Shown piece after piece: positions 37,270-46,369 of a stretch of DNA of 64,000 nucleotides (positions within the stretch are counted from its first letter, which is position 1; each line of letters opens with the position of its first letter). A program made the position numbers and the translations under genes. A model generated the notes under the pieces. The model was not told the origin of the DNA. It did no database searches and saw nothing but the letters and a program-made list of their open reading frames with translations. The stretch is from Cyclobacteriaceae bacterium. Its GTDB lineage: Bacteria > Bacteroidota > Bacteroidia > Cytophagales > Cyclobacteriaceae. The stretch spans positions 28,326 through 92,325 of the forward strand of contig JAHEGY010000004.1 in the NCBI GenBank assembly GCA_024644875.1. Reading direction: 5' to 3'.

Positions 37270-38940
37270 TTAATCCGTTACACATCCTTCAGATGCAGAT
37301 GAAACAAGTTTAATATATTTACCTAAAATTCCTTTGTTATATTTATAGGGTGGTTTAACCCAGTTTTCTCTTCTTCTACTGATTTCCTCTTCGGGGAGGT
37401 CTACATCAATTCTATTATTAACAGCATCAATTGTTATTTTATCACCATCTTCAATTAATGCAATTAATCCCCCTTCCTGGGCTTCAGGTGTAATATGCCC
37501 AACTACAAATCCGTGCGAGCCCCCTGAGAATCTACCGTCAGTGATTAGGGCGACATCTTTCCCGAGACCAGCGCCAATTACAGCCCCGGTTGGTTTAAGC
37601 ATTTCAGGCATTCCAGGAGCGCCTTTGGGCCCTTCATATCGGATCACGATTATGTCACCTTTCTTTACAGTTTTGCCAATACCATCAATAGCTTCAAATT
37701 CGTTTTCAAATACCCTTGCCGTTCCGGTAAACCGTTCTCCTTCTTTTCCTGTTATTTTGGCCACAGCACCTTCTTGTGCAAGGTTACCATACAGTATCTG
37801 TATATGGCCAACAGGTTTGATTGGGTCTTTGATAGAAGCTATGATTTCCTGGCCTTCATCCAGGTCACGGGCCGTATCAAGATTTTCCCCTAGTGTCTTT
37901 CCCGTTACTGTCATACAATCTCCATCCATCAGGCCTTCTTTCATCAGGTATCTCATTACTCCAGGAACACCCCCTACATAGTGGAGATCTTCCATGAGGT
38001 ATTTCCCACTTGGCTTCAAATCCGCAATAAAGGGTGTGTTATTGCTGATCCTCTGAAAATCGTTTATTCCTAATTCTATTTCGACTGCTTTTGCCATCGC
38101 GATTAAGTGAAGAACAGCATTTGTGGAGCCTCCAAGCGCCATAATGAGTGTAATCGCGTTCTCAAAAGCACGTTTGGTCATAATATCGCGAGGCTTAATA
38201 TCTTTTATCAGCAGATTCTCGATCGCCTGTCCAACATGAGCACATTCTATACGCTTGTCTTCACTAACTGCCGGGTTAGAAGAAGAGTAGGGGAGTGACA
38301 TACCAAGAGCTTCTATGGCTGATGACATGGTGTTGGCAGTATACATTCCTCCACATGCACCAGCACCCGGAATAGAATTTTTGATAATGCCTTTATAATC
38401 TTCATCAGAAATGTCGCCTTTGAGTTTTTTGCCATAGGCCTCGAAGGCCGAAACAATATTCAGATCTTCGCCCTTCCAATTTCCTTTTTTAACCGTTCCG
38501 CCGTAAAGGAGAATTCCAGGTCTGTTCATTCTGCCCATGGCCATAACAGCTCCGGGCATATTTTTGTCGCATCCTACAATTGGAACAACAGCATCATAGT
38601 GTTGGGCATTGACTACTGTTTCTATGGAATCAGCAATGATATCCCTAGATGGCAGGGAATATTTCATGCCCTCGGTTCCGTTGGGAATGCCATCGCTAAC
38701 GCCAATGGTATGAAATATCAGGCCCCACAAACCTCTGCCATCAATGCCTTTTTTAACATCTTCTGCAAGGCCATTTAAATGCATATTACAAGGGTTGCCC
38801 TGAAATCCAGTACTGACAATGCCAACCTGTGCTTTCTTGAGATCATCATCTTTTATTCCCAATGCGTACAACATAGCCTGTGATGCCGGTTGGGTCTCAT
38901 TTTGAGTTATCCCTTTACTATATTTATTTAATTCACTCAT
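37270..38940 (-). CDS. ilvD: Dihydroxy-acid dehydratase
   Basis: A 556-residue IlvD/Edd-family dehydratase. Fe-S Cys are expected in [26 protein letters not shown] and [15 protein letters not shown], and the family ending [16 protein letters not shown] is present. It is the first structural gene of the ilv/leu operon. The start at 38940 is 12 bp downstream of a strong terminator hairpin preceded by a leader peptide, so expression is likely set by attenuation. Confidence 0.97.
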   Translation of the reverse strand: MSELNKYSKGITQNETQPASQAMLYALGIKDDDLKKAQVGIVSTGFQGNPCNMHLNGLAEDVKKGIDGRGLWGLIFHTIGVSDGIPNGTEGMKYSLPSRDIIADSIETVVNAQHYDAVVPIVGCDKNMPGAVMAMGRMNRPGILLYGGTVKKGNWKGEDLNIVSAFEAYGKKLKGDISDEDYKGIIKNSIPGAGACGGMYTANTMSSAIEALGMSLPYSSSNPAVSEDKRIECAHVGQAIENLLIKDIKPRDIMTKRAFENAITLIMALGGSTNAVLHLIAMAKAVEIELGINDFQRISNNTPFIADLKPSGKYLMEDLHYVGGVPGVMRYLMKEGLMDGDCMTVTGKTLGENLDTARDLDEGQEIIASIKDPIKPVGHIQILYGNLAQEGAVAKITGKEGERFTGTARVFENEFEAIDGIGKTVKKGDIIVIRYEGPKGAPGMPEMLKPTGAVIGAGLGKDVALITDGRFSGGSHGFVVGHITPEAQEGGLIALIEDGDKITIDAVNNRIDVDLPEEEISRRRENWVKPPYKYNKGILGKYIKLVSSASEGCVTD

Positions 38941-38952
38941 ATCTCAGATATT

Positions 38953-38984
38953 AAAAAAGCCTTTCTGTCGCGAGAAAGGCTTTT
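38953..38984 (-). terminator. ilv attenuator (perfect 12-bp terminator hairpin)
   Basis: On the minus strand AAAAGCCTTTCT and AGAAAGGCTTTT pair perfectly over 12 bp around a six-base CGCGAC loop, ending in six T. It lies between the leader peptide and ilvD, 12 bp before the ilvD ATG. The 5' arm (38972-38979) can instead pair over 8 bp with GAGAAAGG at 39003-39010, which overlaps the leader stop codon. That is a competing antiterminator, as in classical attenuation. Confidence 0.85.
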
Positions 38985-39008
38985 AGCTTATATAATATAT
39001 TTCCTTTC

Positions 39009-39077
39009 TCACGAATCCTGGTAAGGAATCACAAGTACAATAACAATCACAGAAACTAAAGATCTAACATTGATCAT
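39009..39077 (-). CDS. ilvL: ilv operon leader peptide (22 aa)
   Basis: ATG at 39077 to TGA at 39009 on the minus strand. Twelve of the 22 residues are branched-chain amino acids: four Ile, six Val and two Leu, with an unbroken run from residue 10 to 17 (VIVIVLVI). It ends in Pro-Tyr-Gln-Asp-Ser. The stop codon overlaps the first arm of a possible antiterminator, and a terminator follows before ilvD. A ribosome stalled at the Ile/Val codons would leave that arm free and let transcription continue; one that finishes would cover it and let the terminator form. Gene name by analogy with enterobacterial leaders, not by homology. Confidence 0.85.
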   Translation of the reverse strand: MINVRSLVSVIVIVLVIPYQDS

Positions 39078-39122
39078 AAAATACAATTTTTAGGCCCAAA
39101 GGGGGCATTTTGAAATTGGCTT

Positions 39123-39153
39123 CAAAAGTCCAATATTTATTTATAAAATCAAA
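39123..39153 (-). promoter_or_regulatory. Candidate promoter of the ilv/leu operon
   Basis: On the minus strand TTTG (39150-39153) is separated by 19 bases from GACTTTTG (39123-39130), one mismatch from the TAnnTTTG element of Bacteroidota. Transcription would start near 39116, giving about 39 bases before the leader-peptide ATG. The remaining sequence up to 39425 is AT-rich with no other feature seen. Confidence 0.42.
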
Positions 39154-39425
39154 GTATTTAGTTTAAAAAATCTAAAGAATTATACACTTATTAAAAATAT
39201 ATATTAGATAAGTACTACTTTTTAAGAATATTGTTTCAAATTATCGGACTATTATAGATGATATTATGTCAAAAATCTATTTTCAAGAATTTTAATTTGG
39301 CCTAAAAGCTTTATCAGGCTCGTATATCAACTTATTTTATGTCATCTTAAAATTATTGTCATCTCTATGCAACCTTAGCCATTAAATAATCATCTTTATT
39401 CATTGAATACATAAAATATTATACA

Positions 39426-40355
39426 ATGAAATCACATTATTCAAAATTCGCTTTTTTTATAGTCCTGTTTTTTACTCTTAACCCGGGTGCAGTCCTATCA
39501 CAGGAGATCCTGGCAGAGGCAACTTTTTCCATTGAGAAAGCCAGATATCTTGAGGTTGTGGGGAGTTTTTGTAATATCGAACTTAATGGATATTCAGGAT
39601 CTTCCCTGAAGATGAATGGTAAAATAGAAGGTTCGGGTGATCCCGATAAATACGAAATAATATATCGCGAAGATGGCAACAGGGTTAAGGTCTGGATTGA
39701 ACGCCCGAACAACATTTGGAGAAATATTGAAGGACTACTGCATTTTGATGTGCCGGAAAATGTAATAGTAATTGTCGATAATAGTTCCGGTAATATTGAA
39801 GCTGAAAACCTGAATGCAGATGAGATAACCCTTGAAGCTTCCTCAGGAAACATCACCGGGAGAAATCTGAAAGGGGCTTTGAATTTAAAATGTTCTTCAG
39901 GGAACATTACCTTATCTGACCAGAATGGGAATGCAACACTTCGGGCTTCTTCAGGTAACCTAAGGATTGATGAAGTAAATGGAGATCTTGAAGCACATGC
40001 TTCTTCCGGTAATATTACCATTTATGAAGTCATGGGAGATGTTGATGCAGATTGTTCATCAGGTAATATAAAACTAAGAGATATCGAGGGCAAGCTTGAT
40101 GTGGGAACTTCATCCGGAAACATACGGGGAGAGGATATTTTGTTGACCGGGGATTCCAGGTTCAAAGCATCATCAGGAAATGTAACCATTGGATTATTGA
40201 ATTCAGAAGATGATTTAAGTTTTGATCTTGATTCCGGATCAGGAAATCTGTATGCTGCTGGAAGCACTTCGGATGACAGACTTATTTTAAGAAAAGGTCC
40301 GATAAATATCACGGGAATCACTACGAGTGGTAGCCAGAGATATACGACAGACTGA
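39426..40355 (+). CDS. Exported DUF4097-like beta-helix repeat protein
   Basis: A 309-residue protein with a signal peptide ending near VLSQ. The N-terminal part (about 30-115) is a beta domain. From residue 120 an SSGN motif recurs with near-exact 18-residue spacing: 120, 139, 157, 175, 193, 211, 229 and 249, then SGSGN near 270. This suits a right-handed beta-helix with one repeat per turn. The family (DUF4097/adhesin-like) is common in Bacteroidota, often with anti-sigma or stress genes. Function unknown. It converges with the hybrid kinase gene, 11 bp away. Confidence 0.85.
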   Translation: MKSHYSKFAFFIVLFFTLNPGAVLSQEILAEATFSIEKARYLEVVGSFCNIELNGYSGSSLKMNGKIEGSGDPDKYEIIYREDGNRVKVWIERPNNIWRNIEGLLHFDVPENVIVIVDNSSGNIEAENLNADEITLEASSGNITGRNLKGALNLKCSSGNITLSDQNGNATLRASSGNLRIDEVNGDLEAHASSGNITIYEVMGDVDADCSSGNIKLRDIEGKLDVGTSSGNIRGEDILLTGDSRFKASSGNVTIGLLNSEDDLSFDLDSGSGNLYAAGSTSDDRLILRKGPINITGITTSGSQRYTTD

Positions 40356-40366
40356 TAAATAATATT

Positions 40367-41779
40367 TCAAATAACCTGGCCAATATACCCTTCAATTTTG
40401 GCTTTCAATTCGTCCGAATTAAATGGTTTGGTAACATAGTCATCCATCCCCGCTGTGTATAATTTATCGAGATCATTGATCATCACATCAGCTGTCAGGG
40501 CAATGATGGGCGTTTTCTTGGAGCTACCGTTCTCAATACCCCTGATAGCTGCTGACGCTTCCCAACCATCCATTTCCGGCATATGCAAATCCATAAGAAT
40601 CAGATCATAGGTGTTGGCTTTAAATTTATCAAGAGCTTCAAGACCGTTTTCAGCAGTATCGATGTTATAGTTCCATCTTTCCAGGAAACGTTTAGCTACT
40701 TTCATATTCATCTCATTATCCTCCACCAGAAGAATATGGGTAGATGTATTTTTACCTGATTCAGATTCTTTTAATACCGCCTTATTTTTATCTTTGGAAT
40801 CTGCCCGTTGGTCCATGCCAAATTTAAGTTCAAAGAAAAATTCAGATCCTTCCCCGGGTTTACTATTTACATGGATGTCAGTACCCTGCAGCTTAAGGAG
40901 ATTTCTGATGATGGCTAACCCAAGCCCTGAACCACCAAATTTTCTTGTGGTTTCAGTGGTGGCTTGTTCAAAGCGTTCAAATATCTTTTCCTGTTCTTCC
41001 TCGGAAATCCCAATTCCCGTATCATGCACACTGAATTTTATTTCTATTTCTTCATTGGTTTTCTTAAGACATATTACACGCAGCTCTATTTTACCTTTCT
41101 CAGTAAACTTGATGGCATTATCAATTAGATTTACCAGTATCTGAGATAAACGATGGGGATCACCATTTAATGTTTCAGGTACTTCTTCATCTACTGAGAG
41201 GTTAAATTCCAGGTTTTTGTTTTCGGCTTTGCTTTTAAATGTGTTTTTCAGGTTAGTTAAAAGTTGACTTGCATTAAAAGGAGTGCTTTCAATTTTTATT
41301 TTCCCTTCCTCGATCTTTGAGAAATCAAGAATATCATTTATAAGTACAAGGAGATTTTCACCTGAGAATTTTATGCTGCGCAGTAATTCTATCTGATCTT
41401 CCCTGGGATTCTCCATCATAAGGATCTCGGATAATCCAATAACGGCATTCAAAGGAGTCCTGATCTCATGACTCATGTTAGATAAGAATTTCTGTTTAGC
41501 CTGAGAGGCACTTTCAGCTTTTTCCTTTGCATCAACCAGCTCAACGTTTTTTTCTTTCAAGATCTGGTTCTTCTCCTCGATATCACTATGGGCCTTTTCA
41601 ATTTCCTTGTTTTTAACACTTAGACTTATGTTAGACCTTTTTTTATTTTCATAGGCCCGCCACATAAGAAACAGAATGACAATAAGAAAAGTAATGAGGA
41701 GTAGTCCACCATGTAAAATGAGATCATCAATAAAAGTCTCACTATAGGCATTCTCACTAAATATATTGATCAGTAACAT
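40367..41779 (-). CDS. Hybrid histidine kinase/response regulator
   Basis: A 470-residue protein. One TM lies at about residues 22-41 ([18 protein letters not shown]), then a coiled coil (about 50-98), the HisKA box [15 protein letters not shown] (His104), an HATPase with [18 protein letters not shown] and [13 protein letters not shown], and a C-terminal receiver with [18 protein letters not shown] and [13 protein letters not shown]. There is almost no periplasmic sensor: the N-terminus has about 20 residues before the TM, so the signal may come from a partner protein. Its target is not evident. The gene is divergent from the ECF sigma gene. Confidence 0.92.
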   Translation of the reverse strand: MLLINIFSENAYSETFIDDLILHGGLLLITFLIVILFLMWRAYENKKRSNISLSVKNKEIEKAHSDIEEKNQILKEKNVELVDAKEKAESASQAKQKFLSNMSHEIRTPLNAVIGLSEILMMENPREDQIELLRSIKFSGENLLVLINDILDFSKIEEGKIKIESTPFNASQLLTNLKNTFKSKAENKNLEFNLSVDEEVPETLNGDPHRLSQILVNLIDNAIKFTEKGKIELRVICLKKTNEEIEIKFSVHDTGIGISEEEQEKIFERFEQATTETTRKFGGSGLGLAIIRNLLKLQGTDIHVNSKPGEGSEFFFELKFGMDQRADSKDKNKAVLKESESGKNTSTHILLVEDNEMNMKVAKRFLERWNYNIDTAENGLEALDKFKANTYDLILMDLHMPEMDGWEASAAIRGIENGSSKKTPIIALTADVMINDLDKLYTAGMDDYVTKPFNSDELKAKIEGYIGQVI

Positions 41780-41891
41780 ATCCCTAAATGATATTCATTA
41801 TAAATGTGCAGTCGTTTTATTATCTAAAGAAATAAAAAACTGTTACACTAAGAACGGAAAACTATGCTTTTCATTTTATTTTTTATGCTAT

Positions 41892-41917
41892 TGTAACATT
41901 TTTATGATCTAATCGTC
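41892..41917 (+). promoter_or_regulatory. Candidate ECF-type promoter before the sigma-factor gene
   Basis: TGTAACA (41892-41898) and CGTC (41914-41917), with 16 bases between AAC and CGT, match the general ECF layout of AAC...CGTC. It lies just before the ECF sigma gene, so autoregulation is possible. The start codon is only 11 bases after the -10 element, which would leave almost no leader, a point against the call. Confidence 0.35.
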
Positions 41918-41928
41918 TTCCCTTTGAA

Positions 41929-42438
41929 ATGCATTTGAAGTACTTCAAGAATGAGATACTACCTTTAAAGGATAAATTATTCAGATATGCTTTTAGCTAT
42001 AATAAAGATAAATCTGAATCAGAAGATATTGTACAGGAAGTATTTATTCGATTATGGCAAAAGCGAAAAAATCTTGATAAAATCAAAAACATTGAAGCCT
42101 GGAGCATGACTATTACTAGGAATCTTACATTTGATAAACTGAAAGCAAACAGGCTTGAGTTTAAAGACCTTCATCATATCGAAGACAAAGCGCAGGACGT
42201 TTTCAATCCTGAACAAATGGTTGAACAATCTGAAACTTTGACGGGGATAAGAAAGATAATTGATTCACTATCTGAAAAACAAAAACAAGTTATTGTTCTA
42301 CGTGATATTGAAGGTCATACCTACCAGGAAATCGGGGATATAATAGGAATTGACCAGAACCTGGTAAAAGTTACCCTTTTCAGGGCAAGAGAGAACGTTA
42401 GAAAAAAATTATTTAAAACTGACCAATATGGACTATAA
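41929..42438 (+). CDS. ECF-family RNA polymerase sigma factor
   Basis: A 169-residue protein of ECF size. Region 2 reads YAFSYNKDKSESEDIVQEVFIRLWQKRKNLDKI and AWSMTITRNLTFDKLK. Region 4 holds the helix-turn-helix LSEKQKQVIVLRDIEGHTYQEIGDIIGIDQNLVKVTL. It would direct RNA polymerase to a small stress or envelope regulon. The next gene overlaps its end by 11 bp and looks like its anti-sigma factor; two DUF4252 genes follow. No TonB-receptor pair is present, so this is not a SusCD-type unit. Confidence 0.95.
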   Translation: MHLKYFKNEILPLKDKLFRYAFSYNKDKSESEDIVQEVFIRLWQKRKNLDKIKNIEAWSMTITRNLTFDKLKANRLEFKDLHHIEDKAQDVFNPEQMVEQSETLTGIRKIIDSLSEKQKQVIVLRDIEGHTYQEIGDIIGIDQNLVKVTLFRARENVRKKLFKTDQYGL

Positions 42439-42925
42439 AAAGATCAAAATCTTGTTAGAAAAGTATTGGAATTGCGAAACTACTTTAGAAGAGGAATCAA
42501 TTCTTCAGGAGTATCTGTCAGGTTCTGACATACCTGAAGATCTAAAGGAAATTAGTCCCCTATTTCAATATTTTAAGTCACAAAGAGGTGTGAAAGTATC
42601 TGAGGATTTTGAAGAAAGAGTTATAAATGAGATTGAATCAAAAGAAAAGAAAGGGACGCAGAAGTATTTGCATATCTATTATAAAGTAGCTGCAGCTGTC
42701 ATCCTGGTCCTGTTTTTTGTAACGATTCATCAACGGTTTATTGCCGTACGTGAAAAAGCCTCCGTATTGGTTCAGGATACATTTGAGGACCCGGAGAAGG
42801 CTCTTGAAGAGACCAAAAAAGCTTTATTGCTTGTTTCAGAAAAATGGAATAAGGGAAAAGACAATTTTACCAAATTGTCAGAATTCAATAAAGCTGAAAA
42901 AATTATCCGAAATGAAAACTTATAA
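42428..42925 (+). CDS. Anti-sigma-like single-TM protein
   Basis: A 165-residue protein. A cytoplasmic N-terminal part (about 1-80, opening MDYKKIKILLEKYWNCETTL) is followed by one TM (about 84-101, YKVAAAVILVLFFVTIHQ) and a charged periplasmic tail with EDPEKALEETKKALLLVSEK. I do not see the zinc-binding HxxxCxxC of ZAS anti-sigma factors. Its overlap with the ECF gene (11 bp) and topology suggest it holds the sigma factor at the membrane. The tail may interact with DUF4252 proteins encoded downstream. Function is by context, not by family match. Confidence 0.7.
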   Translation: MDYKKIKILLEKYWNCETTLEEESILQEYLSGSDIPEDLKEISPLFQYFKSQRGVKVSEDFEERVINEIESKEKKGTQKYLHIYYKVAAAVILVLFFVTIHQRFIAVREKASVLVQDTFEDPEKALEETKKALLLVSEKWNKGKDNFTKLSEFNKAEKIIRNENL

Positions 42926-42989
42926 ACATATGATACAAGTCCCGCTGTAGCAGGACGAATCCCGTTTGACAACAAAAATAAAAATAAAC

Positions 42990-43508
42990 ATGAAAAGGTT
43001 AATCATAATAATTATAGGTGTTTTGTTATACACAAGTGGATTCTCTCAGGAGGATGTGATAACAAAATATTTTAGTGAGTATGAAAGACGTGATGATTTC
43101 ACAACAATTATTATCACTAGCAAAATGTTTCAATTAATTGCTCAGATTCCCGAAAGTGAAGATGAGGAGGATGTGATGAATGTGATCCGGAAGCTTAATG
43201 GATTAAAGATCCTTACCTCCAGTGAATACCCAGAGCGTGCCGAGTTATCCAGAAAGGCTGTGAAGATCATCTCTGACAAGGGATTTGAAGAATTGATGAT
43301 CATTAAGGAAGGTGAAGAGGAAATAAAGTTCCTGATACATGAGGATGATGGGCACATCAGTGAGTTCGTAATGTTGATTGCAGAGGATGATGACGGAGAT
43401 TTTTTCCTTATGACCATGACTGGGAACCTCCAACTGGAAGATATATCGAGATTGTCTAAAACCCTTGATATTGATGGATTCGAACACTTGGATAAGGTCG
43501 ATAATTAA
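42990..43508 (+). CDS. Exported DUF4252 protein, first copy
   Basis: Start at ATG 42990, giving 172 residues; a TTG at 42966 would add eight. The signal peptide is MKRLIIIIIGVLLYTSGFSQ. The mature part has the DUF4252 pattern: EDVITKYFSEYERRDDFTTI, LNGLKILTSSE, FEELMIIKEGEEEIKFLI, and the end LSKTLDIDGFEHLDKV. DUF4252 proteins of Bacteroidota are of unknown function and are often next to ECF sigma genes. It is followed by a paralogue and lies 64 bp after the anti-sigma-like gene. Confidence 0.88.
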   Translation: MKRLIIIIIGVLLYTSGFSQEDVITKYFSEYERRDDFTTIIITSKMFQLIAQIPESEDEEDVMNVIRKLNGLKILTSSEYPERAELSRKAVKIISDKGFEELMIIKEGEEEIKFLIHEDDGHISEFVMLIAEDDDGDFFLMTMTGNLQLEDISRLSKTLDIDGFEHLDKVDN

Positions 43509-43530
43509 TAAACTCTTTAACAACAATCAA

Positions 43531-44061
43531 ATGAAAACATATTTAATTTTATTTTCACTATTGCTGTCAAGTATAACAGCTTTTAGTCAAAGCCAGGCTG
43601 TAATGGATTTTCACAACAAGTATAAGGATAGTGGCAAATATTTATCCGTAAGAATTGATGGGGGTTTGCTGAACCTGCTTTCAGGTATAGAAACCAATGA
43701 TGAGGAAGCCCGGGAGATGTTAGATGCTATGGGTAAGATTGATGCTATAAATGTACATTCCATTGACCGGGATGAAGATGACTTCCAGGAATCTGATATC
43801 GATAGGTTTAAAAGGGATGTAAAAAAGGAAAAATATGATGAGCTGATGATAGTCAGAGATGGGGATGCCAATGTGGATTTCCTGATAAAAGAAAAAAAGG
43901 GAAAAATCAGTGATCTTTTACTTGTGGTAGATGAAACGGATGAATTTGTGATTGTCAGTATCAGTGGGGAGATCGACATGAAAACCATTGCTAAAATAAC
44001 GGATAATCTGGATATTAAGGGATCTGAACATATGGACAAGCTGGAAGATAAACAAAACTGA
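43531..44061 (+). CDS. Exported DUF4252 protein, second copy
   Basis: Start at ATG 43531, giving 176 residues with the signal peptide MKTYLILFSLLLSSITAFSQ; an upstream ATG at 43465 would overlap the first copy and hide this signal. The mature region follows the same plan as its neighbour (FHNKYKDSGKYLSVRIDGG, YDELMIVRDGDANVDFLI, ITDNLDIKGSEHMDKLE). The two copies share the C-terminal ending DI-G-EH-DK, which points to tandem duplication. It is the last gene before a strong terminator. Confidence 0.88.
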   Translation: MKTYLILFSLLLSSITAFSQSQAVMDFHNKYKDSGKYLSVRIDGGLLNLLSGIETNDEEAREMLDAMGKIDAINVHSIDRDEDDFQESDIDRFKRDVKKEKYDELMIVRDGDANVDFLIKEKKGKISDLLLVVDETDEFVIVSISGEIDMKTIAKITDNLDIKGSEHMDKLEDKQN

Positions 44062-44085
44062 TACACTGATTTATTGAATTTATTG

Positions 44086-44114
44086 GGTCTGGATGAAAGT
44101 TCAGACCTTTTTTT
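44086..44114 (+). terminator. Strong intrinsic terminator after the DUF4252 genes
   Basis: GGTCTG and CAGACC form the stem, extended inward by a G-T and an A-T pair, with a GAAA-type loop region, then seven T. It lies 25 bp past the stop of the second DUF4252 gene and would end the sigma/anti-sigma/DUF4252 transcript. Confidence 0.8.
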
Positions 44115-44190
44115 ATTTTGGAATTATCCGAGGAACCCTACATAGACAAAATAGCCATTGTCTTAATATTCCGGCATTTTTGCTCACCTT

Positions 44191-44863
44191 ATGCAGGAAG
44201 ATCTCGTGAACCACATAAAACTGAACTTCAGCCCGGAAAGTTTAATCGTTCTTAATTTTATAATTGGATTTGTTATGTTCGGTGTTGCACTTGTGCTTAA
44301 GTTGCAACATGCCACATTTATGACACCTCTTAATTTCAGTTTCAGGGGGGGCCATATTCAGGGCCAAGGAATGAAACAGCCTATATAAACCTGAACATGT
44401 CTGACATGTTTTAAAATATTCTATTGATTCTTGGACTTCCTGTTCTTATAGCATGTATTTTTCGTCCCGCTTTCTAAAGACTACCGGAAAAATTTTGGAT
44501 CCAATTAAAAAAGCATCCATGGTAATTTTTATTTTATTTGTTATTGTTGCATTTTCGAATAATTATAAGATTTTTATAGATTATATTCAGCTGGTAATTG
44601 TTGTTGTATTCCTGCTTAATTCGATTGCCATTATCACTGGATGTTACTATGGGAAAATGTTGGATCTGTCTACTTTGAATGGTAGAACGATTGCAATAGA
44701 AACAGGAATTCAGAATTCCGGTTTGGGATTAATAATAATATTCACATTTATGGAAGGAATTGGAAGAATGGCTATTGTTGCTGCCTGGTGGGGAATATGG
44801 TATATTATCACCGGTTTTTTCCTTGCATTTTTATGGACGAAACCAATTCGTGCTTACGCTTAA
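44191..44863 (+). pseudogene. Decayed SBF-family (bile acid:Na+ symporter-like) transporter
   Basis: Pieces of one SBF protein lie in three frames. Frame 1 (44191-44388) gives an N-terminal part ending LNFIIGFVMFGVALVLKLQH, directly joined to MTPLNFSF, which in intact relatives is far downstream, so roughly 100 residues are missing. Frame 3 (from about 44427) gives ILGLPVLIACIF before a stop. Frame 2 (44453-44863) gives the C-terminal half with IAIETGIQNSGLGL, the family's second signature. Together about 200 residues remain of a usual 300 or more. It is followed immediately by the acyltransferase ATG. Confidence 0.85.
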
Positions 44864-46222
44864 ATGAAGAGATTTTACAAACTATTTCACCGACCCGGAC
44901 TTGTACTTCTGAAAGGATGGATACAATTAGCATTATTGGTCTACTTCAGGCGCATTAAAGTCATAGGTCGAGAGAATATCCCAAAAGGTAAGCCCATCAT
45001 TTTTGCCCCAAATCACCAATATGCATTTATGGATGCGCTTCTACTTGTCATGGTTACCCGGAAAATCCCGTATTTTCTGGTTCGAGCTGATATTTTCAAA
45101 AAATCTTTTTTCAGTTTCCTATTGAGAACTTTGAAGATGATGCCGGTTTACAGGCAGAGAGATAGTGTTGACGTTATTTCTAAAAACGAGGAAACTTTTA
45201 GTAAATGTGTTGATATTCTTAATAATGGGAAACACCTGACTATTTTTCCCGAAGGTAATCATAGTAAGATCAGAAAGATAAGACCTATCAGGAAAGGCTT
45301 GCTGAGAATAGGTTTTAGAACAATTAATGAGAATCCTGAAAGTAAAAATCTGGTTATCCTCCCTGTCGGGATAAATTATGATGACCATTCCAGGTTCCAG
45401 AGTGATATCTTTATAAAATTTGGTGAGCCTATTACACTGGAAGATTATAATAAGCGCTACAAAAAAAATCAGGCTAAAGCATTCAGTGATGTGTCTGCTG
45501 TAATCTATGGTGATCTTGTTGACTTAACAGTAAATATTCAGCATACTGAAAGTTATAAATTCTATGAAAGTGTACTGAAAATATATACCCCGCATTTTAT
45601 GCGACGGATAAAATTGAACTATAGGAATTTAATTGAAAGATTTGTAGCCTATAAAAAGATCATTGCCGGATTAGATGAATGGAATGAAAGTGATTCCAAG
45701 GAGTTTAAAGCATTCGAAACAAAAAATAATAAATTCTTCAGGCAGAATATCAGGTCGGAATTTGATCCGGTATGCCTTGGTAATTTCTTTGATTCCAGAT
45801 TGCAAAGATTATTCAATTACTTGCTTCTGATCGTTTTCTGGCCTATATATATGTATGGCCTATTGAATAATCTTCTTGCCATATTTTTACCCTACTTTAT
45901 CGGTAAAGCGGCTGTTAAAGACGATCATTTTTTAAGTTCTGTAAAACTTGCAATAGGCTTACTGTCATTTCCGCTAACCTATATAATACAGGCTATAATA
46001 TTTTATCAGTTTTTCCCTAATGGATGGTATGTCGTAACCTATATAATTTCTATTGTGGTCACTGGTGTTCTGGCTAAGATCTACCAGAACTGGATCCATA
46101 AATTCTGGGAAATGTTTAAAATTCGACTCTTAATGATGAATCGAAAGAGGGCATTTGTGCAGATAAAAAGAAGCTATAATGATCTTATCAACACCTTAAA
46201 TGAAAAGTTCAAAGTGGATTAA
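44864..46222 (+). CDS. PlsC-like lysophospholipid acyltransferase with extra TMs
   Basis: A 452-residue protein. The acyltransferase domain (about 1-200) has APNHQYAFMDALLL, an H-x5-D form seen in one Bacteroidota-rich LPLAT group rather than the common H-x4-D, and FPEGNHSKIRKIRPIRKG for acceptor binding. The C-terminal half has about four TM segments (LLIVFWPIYMYGLL, AIFLPYFIG, LLSFPLTYIIQAIIF, YVVTYIISIVVTGVL). It probably acylates a lysophospholipid or similar lipid at the inner membrane. It starts right after the SBF pseudogene stop and may be transcribed from upstream. Confidence 0.87.
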   Translation: MKRFYKLFHRPGLVLLKGWIQLALLVYFRRIKVIGRENIPKGKPIIFAPNHQYAFMDALLLVMVTRKIPYFLVRADIFKKSFFSFLLRTLKMMPVYRQRDSVDVISKNEETFSKCVDILNNGKHLTIFPEGNHSKIRKIRPIRKGLLRIGFRTINENPESKNLVILPVGINYDDHSRFQSDIFIKFGEPITLEDYNKRYKKNQAKAFSDVSAVIYGDLVDLTVNIQHTESYKFYESVLKIYTPHFMRRIKLNYRNLIERFVAYKKIIAGLDEWNESDSKEFKAFETKNNKFFRQNIRSEFDPVCLGNFFDSRLQRLFNYLLLIVFWPIYMYGLLNNLLAIFLPYFIGKAAVKDDHFLSSVKLAIGLLSFPLTYIIQAIIFYQFFPNGWYVVTYIISIVVTGVLAKIYQNWIHKFWEMFKIRLLMMNRKRAFVQIKRSYNDLINTLNEKFKVD

Positions 46223-46369
46223 ATTGCTTCCCGTAGTTTAATTTAGTTTATCATCCTGCGGCAATTCTCATAACGTATCCCGGTTTATTATAGGTTGCTG
46301 AAAATCTGATAATTATCAGATAATTAATCCCGCTCATTTGCTTATTTTGCAGAGTAAAATATATATGGC

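Noticed and set aside
39437..40021. Long minus-strand open frame opposite the DUF4097 gene
   Set aside because: It is the antisense shadow of the SSGN repeat codons, with no family features; the plus-strand gene has a signal peptide and regular repeats.
39780..40260. Regularly spaced short repeats that at first look like a CRISPR array
   Set aside because: The 54-base period matches in-frame SSGN codons whose bases vary between copies; this is a protein repeat, not a DNA repeat with unique spacers.
42931..42965. Short hairpin between the anti-sigma-like and first DUF4252 genes as a terminator or riboswitch
   Set aside because: The stem is four pairs plus a mismatch with a tight loop and no T-run; it is too weak to call.
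44191..44388. A separate small membrane-protein gene of 65 residues
   Set aside because: Its sequence is the N-terminal and middle part of an SBF transporter continued in other frames downstream, so it is part of a pseudogene.
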